A stretch of 64,000 nucleotides of DNA from an uncultured Bacteroidales bacterium (GCA_947168665.1 CAMVMX010000014.1:31650-95649); one strand, 5' to 3'; positions 8,936-18,185 are shown, counted from the stretch's first letter. Numbers and translations are program-made. The notes: a model not told the origin generated them from the letters alone.

Positions 8936-10322
8936 TTTTTTGGACGAGAACTTGTTCCTCCCCATCGGCGACCTGGTCAACGGGAGCCAGGTGGCCTCCG
9001 AGTTGAAACGGATGAGACGCAATGATTTCCTCTCTGAAGAGAGGATAGACGCCATACAAAACGCCAAACTCCAGAAACTTATCAATCACTGCTATCAAAC
9101 CGTCCCGTACTACACACGGCTCTTCGACCAGCTTGGCATAAAGCCGGAGCAGATCCGCTCACGCGAAGACTTGAAATTACTGCCCGTCCTCACGAAACAA
9201 ATTATCCGCGACAATTACCAGGACCTTTTCAGCACGGCTGTAAGCACCTCCCGCCGACATATCGCTTCCACCGGCGGCAGCACCGGCACTCCCCTTACTT
9301 TTTGCATAGATAACGCCGAGTGGAGCGCATGGAAGGCTTCCACCCTAAGAGCCTGGGAGTGGTACGGACTCCATCTGGGCGACAAGATCTTTTCACTGGG
9401 GGGGAACTCCATCAACCAAAAGAAGAAAATCATCACTTTAAAAGGTGCCTACGACCGGTTCATCATGCGCAACCACAAATTCAGCAGTGCCAACGTGACC
9501 GATGAATGCATGATGGAACACTACAGCAACTTAATGAAAATCCGGCCGGCCGCCATCCGTGGTTACGGCTCTTCCCTCTACATTCTCGCACGATTTATCG
9601 AGAGAAAACAGCTTCCAGTCTGCCCTGTCAAGGCTGTTCTCACCACGGGCGAGATCCTTGTTGAGGAATACCGCAGGAAGCTTGAGCAGGTGTTTCATGC
9701 CCCAGTGTATGATGCTTACGGAGCAGGTGACGGTGGCATTCTTTCACATGAATGCCCTTCTCACAAAGGCCTCCACATCAGTGAGGAAGAATGCATTATA
9801 GAAATCACCGACCCTCTGGGCAATCCTGTCCCTGACGGCGAAGTCGGGAACGTCTGCACCACTGACCTCAACAACTTTGTATTCCCGTTTATCCGTTACC
9901 AGGTGGGGGACATGGCTGTCATGAAAAAAGAGAGATGTGACTGTGGACGACACACTCGTCTTATCCACGAGGTTATGGGGCGTGCCGGCCGCCTTGTCTA
10001 CAACAAAAAGGGCACCCCAATCTCACCGCTCATGCTTTGGATTATGATGTATCCAGAACTGAACTACCACAACCCCTCCCACCAAGCAGTGTACTCCAAA
10101 ATCGACAAATTCCAAATCCGGCAGGACAAAAATGGCGACATTGACATACTCCTAAAGCTCAATGATGCCAATGAACCCCACGAGCAATTCAACTACATAC
10201 TTACAAACTACCGCAACCATTTCGAAGGGTCGCAAGTCAACCTGCAATTTGTTGACAATATACCCACCCTTCCCTCTGGAAAAGAAGACTACTGTGTCTC
10301 TGAATACACCCACCAGCAATAA
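8922..10322 (+). CDS. CapK/phenylacetate-CoA ligase-like adenylate-forming enzyme
   Basis: A 466-aa ANL-superfamily protein. STGGSTGTPLTF near residue 115 is the ATP P-loop, YDAYGAGDGGILSHEC is the adenylate-binding aromatic and acidic loop, and FPFIRYQVGD is the conserved Asp motif that contacts ribose. Members called CapK occur in capsule loci and are related to phenylacetate-CoA ligase. They activate a carboxylic acid as acyl-AMP. With a dedicated ACP at 1135 and acyltransferases at 61 and 10358, a likely role is loading an acyl or amino-acid substituent for glycan decoration. The acid is unknown. It overlaps the preceding GT4 by 14 nt. Confidence 0.82.
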   Translation: MSLYNFLDENLFLPIGDLVNGSQVASELKRMRRNDFLSEERIDAIQNAKLQKLINHCYQTVPYYTRLFDQLGIKPEQIRSREDLKLLPVLTKQIIRDNYQDLFSTAVSTSRRHIASTGGSTGTPLTFCIDNAEWSAWKASTLRAWEWYGLHLGDKIFSLGGNSINQKKKIITLKGAYDRFIMRNHKFSSANVTDECMMEHYSNLMKIRPAAIRGYGSSLYILARFIERKQLPVCPVKAVLTTGEILVEEYRRKLEQVFHAPVYDAYGAGDGGILSHECPSHKGLHISEEECIIEITDPLGNPVPDGEVGNVCTTDLNNFVFPFIRYQVGDMAVMKKERCDCGRHTRLIHEVMGRAGRLVYNKKGTPISPLMLWIMMYPELNYHNPSHQAVYSKIDKFQIRQDKNGDIDILLKLNDANEPHEQFNYILTNYRNHFEGSQVNLQFVDNIPTLPSGKEDYCVSEYTHQQ

Positions 10323-10357
10323 TCACATATTGTATTGTTTTTCAAACCATCATTGAC

Positions 10358-10861
10358 ATGCAGTACGTAGAACGCCGAACCCTGAAATCCATCCTGAAAG
10401 GCATCTGGACTCACACCCTCTCCGACATAGCCATGTTCACCTTCCCCCATCAGGTGACGACTACTGTCCACCGCCTTCGGGGAGTCAAAATCGGCAAAAA
10501 CAGCAGAATATCCCGAAATGTACTCCTCGACGACCACAACCCGGAACTAATCGAAATCGGCAATGGCGTCTACATCACCTATGGTGTCAAGATTATTTGC
10601 CACAAACGCGACATGGCCTGCTACACTCCGGGCATCAACCCCAAGCAATGGCCTTTCAAGACAGCCAAAGTGGTACTCAAAGACAACTGCCATATCGGCA
10701 TCGGCAGCATCATAATGCCTGGTGTGACCATCGGCGAGGGAGCCATCATCGGCGCCGGAAGCCTTGTCACCCACGACATACCTCCCTTTAGTGTAGCCGT
10801 AGGGGTTCCTGCCAAAGTAGTTAAGACATACCCGTCCACCACCTCCAACAAAGACCAATAA
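10358..10861 (+). CDS. Hexapeptide-repeat acyltransferase (LbH family)
   Basis: A 167-aa protein with left-handed beta-helix hexapeptide repeats, for example IGKNSRISRNV, IEIGNGVYITYGV and the C-terminal run IGIGSIIMPGVTIGEGAIIGAGS, typical of maltose/galactoside O-acetyltransferase-like enzymes. CHKRD carries the likely catalytic His. The end PPFSVAVGVPAKVVKTY is the standard closing motif. It would acetylate (or acylate) a sugar hydroxyl on the polysaccharide precursor, using acetyl-CoA or possibly the ACP-bound group. It starts at ATG 35 nt after the CapK-type gene. Confidence 0.87.
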   Translation: MQYVERRTLKSILKGIWTHTLSDIAMFTFPHQVTTTVHRLRGVKIGKNSRISRNVLLDDHNPELIEIGNGVYITYGVKIICHKRDMACYTPGINPKQWPFKTAKVVLKDNCHIGIGSIIMPGVTIGEGAIIGAGSLVTHDIPPFSVAVGVPAKVVKTYPSTTSNKDQ

Positions 10862-10871
10862 CACCCGTATC

Positions 10872-11897
10872 GTGAAAAAGTATATTTTCGAACTCAACCA
10901 TCCGAAGCATTACTACCAATTCAAATACATAATGCAAATCCTCCAGCAACAAGGCAACGAAATCCTTGTGCTGGCACGCGACAAAGATGTCCTTCTCAAA
11001 GTATTAGAAGAAGAAAACATCCCGTACACAATCTTCGGGAAACACCACAAAAGCATGTCCGCCAAAATCCTGGGGACATTCTCTCTCATCAAAAACTATC
11101 TCTCCATAGCCCACCGCTACAATCCGGACATCATTGTATCCAAAGGATCCTGGTACGGCACTTTCACAGCCAAACTGCTGCGCCGCAAATCCGTTATCTT
11201 CATCGATTCCGAAGTCGTGACCATAAACAACAAATTTGTCGTTCCCATCTGCACCAAAGTTATCACCCCCCAATCATTCAAACTCAACTACGGGCCGCGC
11301 CATATCCGAATCCCCGGCATCTTCGAGGACTGCTACCTTGCCCCGACAGTCTTCCAGCCAGACCCCTCCATCGTTCCGAACTACAACCTCCGGCAGCCCT
11401 ACGCCATACTCCGCTTTGTGGGCTGGGAGGCCAACCACGATGTGGGCCGATTCGGCTTCACCCTCCAGCAAAAAGAAAATCTTGTCAAAGTCCTCTCGCA
11501 ACACCTTACCGTCTATATCTCCTCGGAGAAACCCCTTCCCCCACACCTTGACAAATACCGCCTTCCCACCCCGGCAGCACTCATCCACCACGTACTCAGT
11601 GCCGCCACCCTCTACGTAGGCGACTCGCAAACCATGTCCGCCGAAGCCGCCCTCCTCGGCACCCCTGCCATACGCTCCAACTCCTTCGTGGGACCAAACG
11701 ACATGTCAAACTTCGTCATGCTCCAAAACCAGCATCAACTCCTCATAAACATAGCCGACCCCGACGAGGCCATCCGCCAAGCCGAAATCTTAGCCTCCGC
11801 GCCTCAGAAAGAGCAATGGATGCAACGCCGCCAACAATACTACACCAAAATTGGCGACATCAACAACCAAATAGTCCAAATCCTCAGCAACCTCTAA
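10872..11897 (+). CDS. DUF354 family protein, GT-B/epimerase-like
   Basis: A 341-aa protein starting at GTG. FELNHPKHYYQFKYI at the N-terminus and the C-terminal VGDSQTMSAEAALLGTPAI are the hallmarks of DUF354, a family with the fold of UDP-GlcNAc 2-epimerase and GT-B transferases. The family occurs in archaea and in bacterial polysaccharide loci and has no firm biochemical assignment. By analogy it would bind a UDP-sugar. Coding-strand third positions are overwhelmingly C, unlike the glycosyltransferases at 2.3-9 kb. Confidence 0.78.
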   Translation: MKKYIFELNHPKHYYQFKYIMQILQQQGNEILVLARDKDVLLKVLEEENIPYTIFGKHHKSMSAKILGTFSLIKNYLSIAHRYNPDIIVSKGSWYGTFTAKLLRRKSVIFIDSEVVTINNKFVVPICTKVITPQSFKLNYGPRHIRIPGIFEDCYLAPTVFQPDPSIVPNYNLRQPYAILRFVGWEANHDVGRFGFTLQQKENLVKVLSQHLTVYISSEKPLPPHLDKYRLPTPAALIHHVLSAATLYVGDSQTMSAEAALLGTPAIRSNSFVGPNDMSNFVMLQNQHQLLINIADPDEAIRQAEILASAPQKEQWMQRRQQYYTKIGDINNQIVQILSNL

Positions 11898-11915
11898 ACA
11901 GACCTGGATAACGCT

Positions 11916-12683
11916 ATGGACTTCACTCTAACAAAATACCGTCAACTCCTCACCGCTCTCATCCAGAGCAACATCCCCTTTCATTTGCGTCACGACGTCG
12001 ACCTCCTGCCATCCAACTCACTCCGCACAGCCAAAATCGAAACAAGCCTCAACCTCAAAGCCACCTACTACTTCCGCACTGTACCCGAAAGTCTCAATCC
12101 CGCCATCGTAAAAGAAATCTCCTCCCTGGGCCACGAAATAGGCTACCACTACGAATCACTCACCACCTGCCACGGCAACCTCGAAACCGCCTATCAAGAC
12201 TTCTGCCGCAACCTACAACACCTCCGCACTCTGGCTCCAATCACATCTATCTGCATGCACGGCTCCCCCCGCAGCCCCTACGACAGCCGCGACCTCTGGA
12301 AACACTTCGACTACCACTCACTCGGCATCACCCACGAGCCATATTTCGACACCGACTTCAACACCACACTCTACCTCACCGACACCGGACGGCGCTGGGA
12401 CGGCTACAACGTCAGCCGCCGCGACAAAATACCCGTCTACCAAGACCAGTGGACCCGACAAGGACTCACCTTCCACACCACCGACCAACTCATCGCCCAA
12501 CTCACCGATCCCAGCTCACCCTTGCGCCAGTCTGGCCTCCACCTGCTCATCACCACTCACCCACAACGATGGGCACCTCCCGGACCGCACCACCTCAAAG
12601 AATACCTCTCACAATCATTCAAAAACATCCTCAAACGGATACTCATACTCCATACAGACAAAAAACAGCAATCCCAACAATAA
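11916..12683 (+). CDS. Polysaccharide deacetylase-fold protein
   Basis: A 255-aa protein with the NodB-fold landmarks LRHDVDLL (metal/catalytic Asp pair), GHEIGYHYES (metal His region) and CMHGSPRSPYDSR. This is a compact version of the deacetylase family often seen beside DUF354 proteins in Bacteroidota capsule loci. No signal peptide is present, so action on a cytoplasmic precursor is likely. It is the second deacetylase-type gene in the locus and is unrelated in detail to the one at 1483. The substrate is unknown. Confidence 0.7.
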   Translation: MDFTLTKYRQLLTALIQSNIPFHLRHDVDLLPSNSLRTAKIETSLNLKATYYFRTVPESLNPAIVKEISSLGHEIGYHYESLTTCHGNLETAYQDFCRNLQHLRTLAPITSICMHGSPRSPYDSRDLWKHFDYHSLGITHEPYFDTDFNTTLYLTDTGRRWDGYNVSRRDKIPVYQDQWTRQGLTFHTTDQLIAQLTDPSSPLRQSGLHLLITTHPQRWAPPGPHHLKEYLSQSFKNILKRILILHTDKKQQSQQ

Positions 12684-12725
12684 AAAAGCATCATCCACGT
12701 TAATCCATTCACATTGTTTACACCC

Positions 12726-13511
12726 ATGAAGACAAAACTGAAGATAACATTTCTTGCCCTCAGTCTGGCTTTCGCTTTCACCTCCTGCGTCACCCCAAGC
12801 CAAGTCAACTACCTGCAAGACATGCGCCACGGAAGCCAAATCGAGTTAGAGAACAAATTCCAGGCACGCATCTGCCCCTATGACGAACTCGACATCTACG
12901 TCTACGGGCCTTCTGGCGAGGAAGACCTTGCCAAGCCATTCAACATCAGCAACAAAAGCATTGGCACCACTACAGGCACCCAACGGGGATCATACCTCGT
13001 CGACGTCAACGGCAACATCCAGTTCCCTGTCCTTGGCGAAATACACGTGTCGGGCCTCACCCGCCTCGAACTCCAAGACACCATCAAACACCGTCTTGAA
13101 AATGGCGGATACCTTACCCAAGCCGTCATTATGGTCCGGTTCGCCAACTTCAAAATCTTCTTCCTCGGAGCCGAAGGCGGCAAAGCCATCACCATCACCA
13201 ACGAGCGCTGCACCTTCCTCGAAGCCCTTGCCCTCAGCGGCGACCTCAGCGTCTACACCAACCGCAACAAAATAGCCATCATGCGCGAAATCGACGGGAA
13301 GATGGTCATGCGCTACCTCGACCCCCGCTCCTCCTCCGTCTTCCAAGACCCCTTCTTCATGCTCCAGCAAAACGACTTCATCATCACCCAAAACTACAAC
13401 ACCTCCACCACCCGCCAGGAGGCCCGCAACTTTGTCGGCATGTGGTCCTCCACCGTCATGTCCTCAATCACCCTTGTCCTGACCGTCATCAACCTGATAA
13501 ACCGAAAATAA
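12726..13511 (+). CDS. Polysaccharide export outer-membrane lipoprotein (Wza-like)
   Basis: A 261-aa lipoprotein. I chose ATG at 12726 over the upstream in-frame TTG at 12714 because it gives a clean lipoprotein signal peptide with lipobox AFTSC (acylated Cys21). The Poly_export domain follows (CPYDELDIYVYG, then YLVDVNGNIQFPVLGEI), then an SLBB-type domain (KIFFLGAEGGKAITI) and a hydrophobic C-terminal segment, TVMSSITLVLTVINLINRK, matching the membrane-spanning helix of Wza. It forms the export channel that works with the Wzc-like kinase 26 nt downstream. Confidence 0.93.
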   Translation: MKTKLKITFLALSLAFAFTSCVTPSQVNYLQDMRHGSQIELENKFQARICPYDELDIYVYGPSGEEDLAKPFNISNKSIGTTTGTQRGSYLVDVNGNIQFPVLGEIHVSGLTRLELQDTIKHRLENGGYLTQAVIMVRFANFKIFFLGAEGGKAITITNERCTFLEALALSGDLSVYTNRNKIAIMREIDGKMVMRYLDPRSSSVFQDPFFMLQQNDFIITQNYNTSTTRQEARNFVGMWSSTVMSSITLVLTVINLINRK

Positions 13512-13537
13512 AAGCATAATCATACAACACGCATTCC

Positions 13538-16096
13538 ATGGACGACAAAAATACCCAAACCACCCAAACCGACCTCTCATTCCTCGACGACAAACAGTCG
13601 GTAACATTCCACATCAAGGACATCGTCTTCCTTATTCTGCGAAACATCCACTGGCTCCTCCTCTTCGCCATCATAGGAGGCCTTATAGCCAACCTCAATG
13701 CACGCAGACAAGTCAAAACATACGCCAGCCACGCCAAGATACTCATCCGCAGTGGCAACGAACTCGGCATCAGCGACGAAGACACCCGTGAAGCCACCCT
13801 CCGCACCTCCCTCGGCCTCCGCTCCTTCTACTCCAGCACCATCAACAACGAAATCATGATACTCACCTCCAAAACCACCATACGCAAGGTGGTCGAGGAC
13901 CTGAACCTGCACACATCCTACTCCACCAAAACCAAATACATCCACCGTGACAAAGAACTGTACAATACCACCCCCATCGAACTGGCAGTGGCCGACCGGG
14001 AAGAAGGCTTCTCATTACCCGCCAAACTCGTAGCCACCATTATCGACAAGAACCACGTCCTCCTCCACCGCCCCGGCCACCACTCACTCTACATCCCCCT
14101 CGACAAAACCGTCATCACACCCATGGGGCGGCTCACCATCCACAAAACCTGGGCCTTCCAGGAAGACTTCATCGGGCAAGACATCATCATCCGCAACAGA
14201 TCCATCGACGCCGTCACCGACTACTACCGCAGCATACTCTCCGTCGAGCGTGACAGCGAAAAGAACACCATCCTCAACCTCTACATGCGCGACCCCTCGG
14301 CCCAGCGCTGCGCCGACTTCATCAACACCCTCATCCGCGTCTACAACGAAGGAGCCGTCAATGACAAAAAACGAATCATCTCCGACACCTACAACTACAT
14401 CAACGAGCGCATCAACATCATCAGTGGCGACCTCGACGCACAAGAGTCCGCCATGGCCAACTACCGCAGCAGCAACGACGTCATCACCTCTGCCACCATC
14501 GGCGAGCAATACATCCAGTCCAACTTCCAGTCCAACCAAGAGATAAACCGCCTGCAATCCGAACTCGAGATGGTACGCATGCTCCTCTCCACAATCCGCT
14601 CAAGCGACGGCAGCCACGTCATCCCCATCGGCACCATGACCAACCCCGTCATCGTCCAATACCTCAACACCTTCAACCAAAACGCCCAGGCCATCGCCCG
14701 CTACAAAGAGATGGGCACCACCAACAACCCCGTGGCCACCAAAACCATCGAAAGCCAGCAACAACTGCGCCAAGACCTCTCCTCCATGACCGAAGGCTAC
14801 ATGGCCTCGCTCGAACAGCGCATCGTCAACGAGCGCAACATGGCCAATTCCGCCTCCATCAAAATGCGCTCCGTCCCCCACAAGCAAATCTACCTCGAAG
14901 GCCTGGAACGCAACCAGAAAATCAAAGAGCAACTCTACGTCTCGCTCCTCACCCGCCGTGAAGAACTCATGATCAGCCAACCCTCACTCGAAGGCAGCGC
15001 CAAAGTCATCGACGCCGCACAAGTCAACAACACACCCGTCGCCCCCGACACCGAGCGCATGACATTCCTCGGCCTCATCATCGGCCTTCTCGTCCCCATA
15101 AGCTTCTACTTCCTGCGCCGACTCTTCGACACCAAAGTCAAATCCTATTCCGACATCGAATCCGCCACCTCCGTCCCCTTCCTCGGCGAAATCCTCTCGC
15201 TCGAGCAATCCAACAAAACCAATGCCAAAGGCAAGAGCAGAAAAGAGAAGAAAGTCGAACAGGCCATAAGCCAAAAAGACAACGACCGGGAACACGGAAC
15301 CATTGTCATCAACAATGAAAACGACAGCATAGCCGAATCCTTCCGCCACCTCCGGGCCAAAATCGAATTCCTCAGCGGAGAACCCGGCCAAGCCAAAGTC
15401 CTACTCTTCACATCACTCATGGCCAACTCCGGCAAAACATTCATCACCAGCAATCTGGCTGCATGCATCGGCCTCACCGACAAAAAAGTCCTCATCATGG
15501 ACATTGACCTCCGCAAAGGCTCCCTCACCCGTCGCTTCTACAGCAAACACAAAGACGGCCTGACCACCTACCTCACCGGCAAGAAAGAAAACATCGACGA
15601 CCTCATCCAGCACGACATCCCGGCTCCCGGCGTCGACGCCATCTTCTCCGGCCCCATGCCCCCCAACCCCACCGAACTGATCAGCTCGCCCCGTTTCAAA
15701 AAACTCTTCGAAACCCTCCGTCCGCGCTACGACTACATCATCATCGACTCCACACCCGCCGGCTTAGTCGACACCGACCTCATCAAACACGTTGCCGACC
15801 ACACCTGCTTCATCATCCGCGCACGCAAGTTCGACAAGCGCATGCTCCTCGACATCGAGCGCCTCTACAAAGAAAACGCCTTCCCGAACATGTACACCAT
15901 ACTCAACGACGTCCTATACGAAAAACGAAAAGGCAACGGCTACGGTTACGGCTATGGCTATGGCTACGGTTATGGCTACGGTTACGGCTATGGCTACGGC
16001 TATGGCTACGGTTATGGCAACAATGACTACGACGACCTCGCCGAACCCCGAAGCAAAAAGGACTCCATCCTGAACTTCTTCAGATTCAAAAAATAG
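13538..16096 (+). CDS. Wzc-type polysaccharide co-polymerase / tyrosine autokinase
   Basis: An 852-aa inner-membrane protein. A Wzz domain begins with a membrane helix at about residues 29-53. A long periplasmic coiled-coil region ends at a second helix near residues 508-526. The cytoplasmic BY-kinase domain has Walker A SLMANSGKT (Lys633), Walker A' LIMDIDLRKG (Asp655) and Walker B YIIIDSTPAG (Asp737). The extreme C-terminus carries 13 Gly-Tyr dipeptides followed by NNDYDD, an unusually regular version of the tyrosine cluster that BY-kinases autophosphorylate. It controls chain length and export together with the Wza-like lipoprotein. Confidence 0.94.
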   Translation: MDDKNTQTTQTDLSFLDDKQSVTFHIKDIVFLILRNIHWLLLFAIIGGLIANLNARRQVKTYASHAKILIRSGNELGISDEDTREATLRTSLGLRSFYSSTINNEIMILTSKTTIRKVVEDLNLHTSYSTKTKYIHRDKELYNTTPIELAVADREEGFSLPAKLVATIIDKNHVLLHRPGHHSLYIPLDKTVITPMGRLTIHKTWAFQEDFIGQDIIIRNRSIDAVTDYYRSILSVERDSEKNTILNLYMRDPSAQRCADFINTLIRVYNEGAVNDKKRIISDTYNYINERINIISGDLDAQESAMANYRSSNDVITSATIGEQYIQSNFQSNQEINRLQSELEMVRMLLSTIRSSDGSHVIPIGTMTNPVIVQYLNTFNQNAQAIARYKEMGTTNNPVATKTIESQQQLRQDLSSMTEGYMASLEQRIVNERNMANSASIKMRSVPHKQIYLEGLERNQKIKEQLYVSLLTRREELMISQPSLEGSAKVIDAAQVNNTPVAPDTERMTFLGLIIGLLVPISFYFLRRLFDTKVKSYSDIESATSVPFLGEILSLEQSNKTNAKGKSRKEKKVEQAISQKDNDREHGTIVINNENDSIAESFRHLRAKIEFLSGEPGQAKVLLFTSLMANSGKTFITSNLAACIGLTDKKVLIMDIDLRKGSLTRRFYSKHKDGLTTYLTGKKENIDDLIQHDIPAPGVDAIFSGPMPPNPTELISSPRFKKLFETLRPRYDYIIIDSTPAGLVDTDLIKHVADHTCFIIRARKFDKRMLLDIERLYKENAFPNMYTILNDVLYEKRKGNGYGYGYGYGYGYGYGYGYGYGYGYGYGNNDYDDLAEPRSKKDSILNFFRFKK
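15938..16015 (+). repeat. Degenerate hexanucleotide repeat GGYTAY x13 inside the kinase gene
   Basis: Thirteen consecutive 6-nt units encode Gly-Tyr. Gly codons alternate between GGC and GGT, and Tyr codons between TAC and TAT, without a strict period. The DNA is therefore not a perfect slippage tract although the peptide is perfectly periodic. It is flanked by GGC-AAC on both sides. Confidence 0.97.
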
Positions 16097-16108
16097 CCCC
16101 AAGCCCAA

Positions 16109-17233
16109 GTGGAAAAGCACCGCGACATAACCGTCACCTCCCCCCTGCTTCCCGACCCCGACGAACTCGGCCGGCTGATGAAAGACATCTGGTCCAGCCG
16201 GTGGATAACCAACAACGGCCAATTCCACCAACAACTCGAAACCGCCCTCTGCCAATACCTCAAAGTCCCCTACATCAGCCTCTTCACCAACGGCACACTC
16301 CCCCTCCTCACCGCCCTGCAGGCCCTGCGCATCAGCGGCGAAGTCATCACCACCCCCTACAGCTTCGTAGCCACCACCCACTGCATTTGGTGGAACGGCC
16401 TCCGGCCCGTCTTCGTCGACATCGACCCCGCAAACTGCGGCCTCGACCCCGACAAAATCGAAGCCGCCATCACCCCCCGCACCACCGCCATCCTGCCCGT
16501 CCACTGCTACGGCAAACCCTGCGACGGCGCACGCATACAGCAAATAGCCGACAAATACGGCCTCAAAGTCATCTACGACGCCGCCCACGCCTTCGGCGTA
16601 GAATCCGGCGGACAATCCATCCTCAACTGGGGCGACATGTCCACCCTCAGCTTCCACGCCACCAAAGTCTTCAACACCGCCGAAGGCGGCGCCCTCGTCA
16701 TCCACGACGAAGCCACCAAACGGCGCATCGACTACCTCAAAAATTTCGGTTTCGAAAGCGAAACCGAAGTCGTGGCCCCCGGCATCAACGGCAAGATGGA
16801 CGAAGTCCGTGCCGCCATAGGCCTCCTCAACCTCAAGCAAGTCGACCGCGCCATCGCCGCCCGCCACCAGGCCGCGCTCCGCTACCGCGAAGCCCTGCGG
16901 TCCGTGCCCGGCATCCGCTTCTTCGACGACATGCCCGGCGTCAAGCACAACTACAGCTACTTCCCCATCTTCGTCAACGCCGACCAATACGGCCTCAGCC
17001 GCGACCAGCTCTACAGCCGCCTCCTCAGCCACGGCATCTACGGCCGGCGCTACTTCTATCCCCTCATCAGCACCTTCAGCACCTACCGCGCACTCCCCAG
17101 CGCCGCGCCGGACAACCTGCCCAACGCCACGCGCATAGCCAACGAGGTCATCTGCCTGCCGATGCACCACCTCCTCACCCCCGCCGACCTCGACCGCATC
17201 ATCGACATCGTGGCCAACCCCGACAAAGCATAA
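16109..17233 (+). CDS. DegT/DnrJ/EryC1/StrS sugar aminotransferase
   Basis: A 374-aa PLP-dependent aminotransferase starting at GTG, 12 nt after the kinase gene. SLFTNGTLPLLTALQAL is the PLP-phosphate-binding start, DAAHAFGV contains Asp157 that contacts the pyridine nitrogen, and SFHATKVFNTAEGG contains the Schiff-base Lys186. Such enzymes aminate keto-deoxy-sugar nucleotides (4-amino-4,6-dideoxyhexoses and similar). It implies an amino sugar in the glycan, which could be the site of acylation by the ACP/CapK system. It is the last gene before a strong terminator. Confidence 0.92.
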   Translation: MEKHRDITVTSPLLPDPDELGRLMKDIWSSRWITNNGQFHQQLETALCQYLKVPYISLFTNGTLPLLTALQALRISGEVITTPYSFVATTHCIWWNGLRPVFVDIDPANCGLDPDKIEAAITPRTTAILPVHCYGKPCDGARIQQIADKYGLKVIYDAAHAFGVESGGQSILNWGDMSTLSFHATKVFNTAEGGALVIHDEATKRRIDYLKNFGFESETEVVAPGINGKMDEVRAAIGLLNLKQVDRAIAARHQAALRYREALRSVPGIRFFDDMPGVKHNYSYFPIFVNADQYGLSRDQLYSRLLSHGIYGRRYFYPLISTFSTYRALPSAAPDNLPNATRIANEVICLPMHHLLTPADLDRIIDIVANPDKA

Positions 17234-17259
17234 CAGACAACCCATTCCCCTCAACCCTA

Positions 17260-17293
17260 CCGCTCCTTTCCCCGGAAAGCGAGCGGTTTTTTT
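17260..17293 (+). terminator. Intrinsic terminator closing the polysaccharide locus
   Basis: The stem is CCGCTC plus CTTTCC pairing with GGAAAG, one bulged C, then GAGCGG, followed by seven T residues. It lies 27 nt after the aminotransferase stop. Confidence 0.88.
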
Positions 17294-17512
17294 ATCCTCC
17301 GCCACAGCCCCGCTCCCCCGCTCCCCCTCCGTCCCCTCCGCCCTGCAGCGACTCCATCTGAACCGCCGCGAGAAGTCGAAATGGCATTTACGTGTGGAAC
17401 AGAAAGTGCCAGACGAGCGAACCTGGAGCGAACCCGGCCGCAAAGCCCGCGCGCACGGGGCGCGGCGACGGGCGGCGATGTACTTTTTTTTCGCCCAACC
17501 AGAAAAAAACTG
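17294..17512. other. Intergenic stretch before rex, no gene seen
   Basis: The 313-nt gap between the aminotransferase and rex holds the terminator at its start and a promoter at its end. The part between is GC-rich, has no convincing reading frame and shows no repeat that I recognise. Confidence 0.6.
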
Positions 17513-17520
17513 TACCTTTG
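17513..17520 (+). promoter_or_regulatory. -7 promoter box upstream of rex
   Basis: TACCTTTG fits the Bacteroidota -7 consensus TAnnTTTG and lies 26 nt before the rex ATG. A convincing -33 TTTG is not seen at the expected spacing. Confidence 0.6.
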
Positions 17521-17546
17521 CATCCTGAATACAGAGACTTGCGACA

Positions 17547-18185
17547 ATGAAAGACAAGCAGAACTCACTGATTATCTTGAAATCGACCTTGAGCCGACTG
17601 CCCTCCTACTATTGCCTCATCGAAAACCGCCAGGCATTGGGCGAGGAGTATATCTCCGCCACCACCATAGCCGAGAGCCTCTCCATCAATCCCGTCCAGG
17701 TGCGCAAGGATCTGGCCAGCATCTGCTCCGAACCCGGCCGCCCAAAGCTGGGGTTCAAAATTGACACACTTCTGTCCGACCTGAAAATATACCTGGGCTA
17801 CGACCATTACGACGAGGCCGTCCTTGTGGGGGTCGGCGCTCTGGGGCATGTGCTGATGCAATATACCGGCTTTGCCAACTACGGCTTGGGCATTGTGGCG
17901 GGGTTCGACAAGGTGGTCCGCGAAAAAAAGATAGCCGACAAACCCGTGCTGTCCATCTCGAAGCTGGTGTCATTCCTGCGCCGGACCCACATCAAGATAG
18001 GCATCATAGCTGTGCCGGCCTCCGAAGCCCAAGGGGTGGCCGACCTGCTGGTTACAGGCGGCATAAAAGCCATCTGGAACTTCGCCCCGGCCACCATCAG
18101 TCTGCCCGAGACCATTCTGGTCAAAAATGAGAACCTTGCCGCCTCGCTCGCCGCCTTGACTGCCGAGCTGCTGCGCCGCGGTTAG
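17547..18185 (+). CDS. rex: Redox-sensing transcriptional repressor Rex
   Basis: A 212-aa protein of normal Rex length. Residues 1-80 form the winged-helix DNA-binding domain (SRLPSYYCLIENRQALGEEY, then SINPVQVRKDL). A Rossmann domain follows, with GVGALG at residues 95-100 for NAD(H), and then the domain-swapped C-terminal helix. Rex represses fermentation and anaerobic-respiration genes when NADH/NAD is low. It sits directly upstream of the hydrogenase operon, its obvious candidate target. Its own promoter box is just upstream. Confidence 0.96.
   Translation: MKDKQNSLIILKSTLSRLPSYYCLIENRQALGEEYISATTIAESLSINPVQVRKDLASICSEPGRPKLGFKIDTLLSDLKIYLGYDHYDEAVLVGVGALGHVLMQYTGFANYGLGIVAGFDKVVREKKIADKPVLSISKLVSFLRRTHIKIGIIAVPASEAQGVADLLVTGGIKAIWNFAPATISLPETILVKNENLAASLAALTAELLRRG

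Noticed and set aside
12714..12725. TTG start for the export lipoprotein
   Set aside because: It adds four residues before a perfect lipoprotein signal; ATG at 12726 is better.
15938..16015. CRISPR-like or satellite repeat
   Set aside because: The units are 6 nt, in frame, coding, with no spacers.
16201..17361. 386-codon Arg/Pro/His-rich plus-strand frame
   Set aside because: It is a shifted reading of the aminotransferase gene with low-complexity composition.
15914..17557. 547-codon open frame on the minus strand
   Set aside because: It lies opposite the kinase tail and the aminotransferase. It is Val/Gly/Asp-rich and reflects the C-rich third positions of the real genes.
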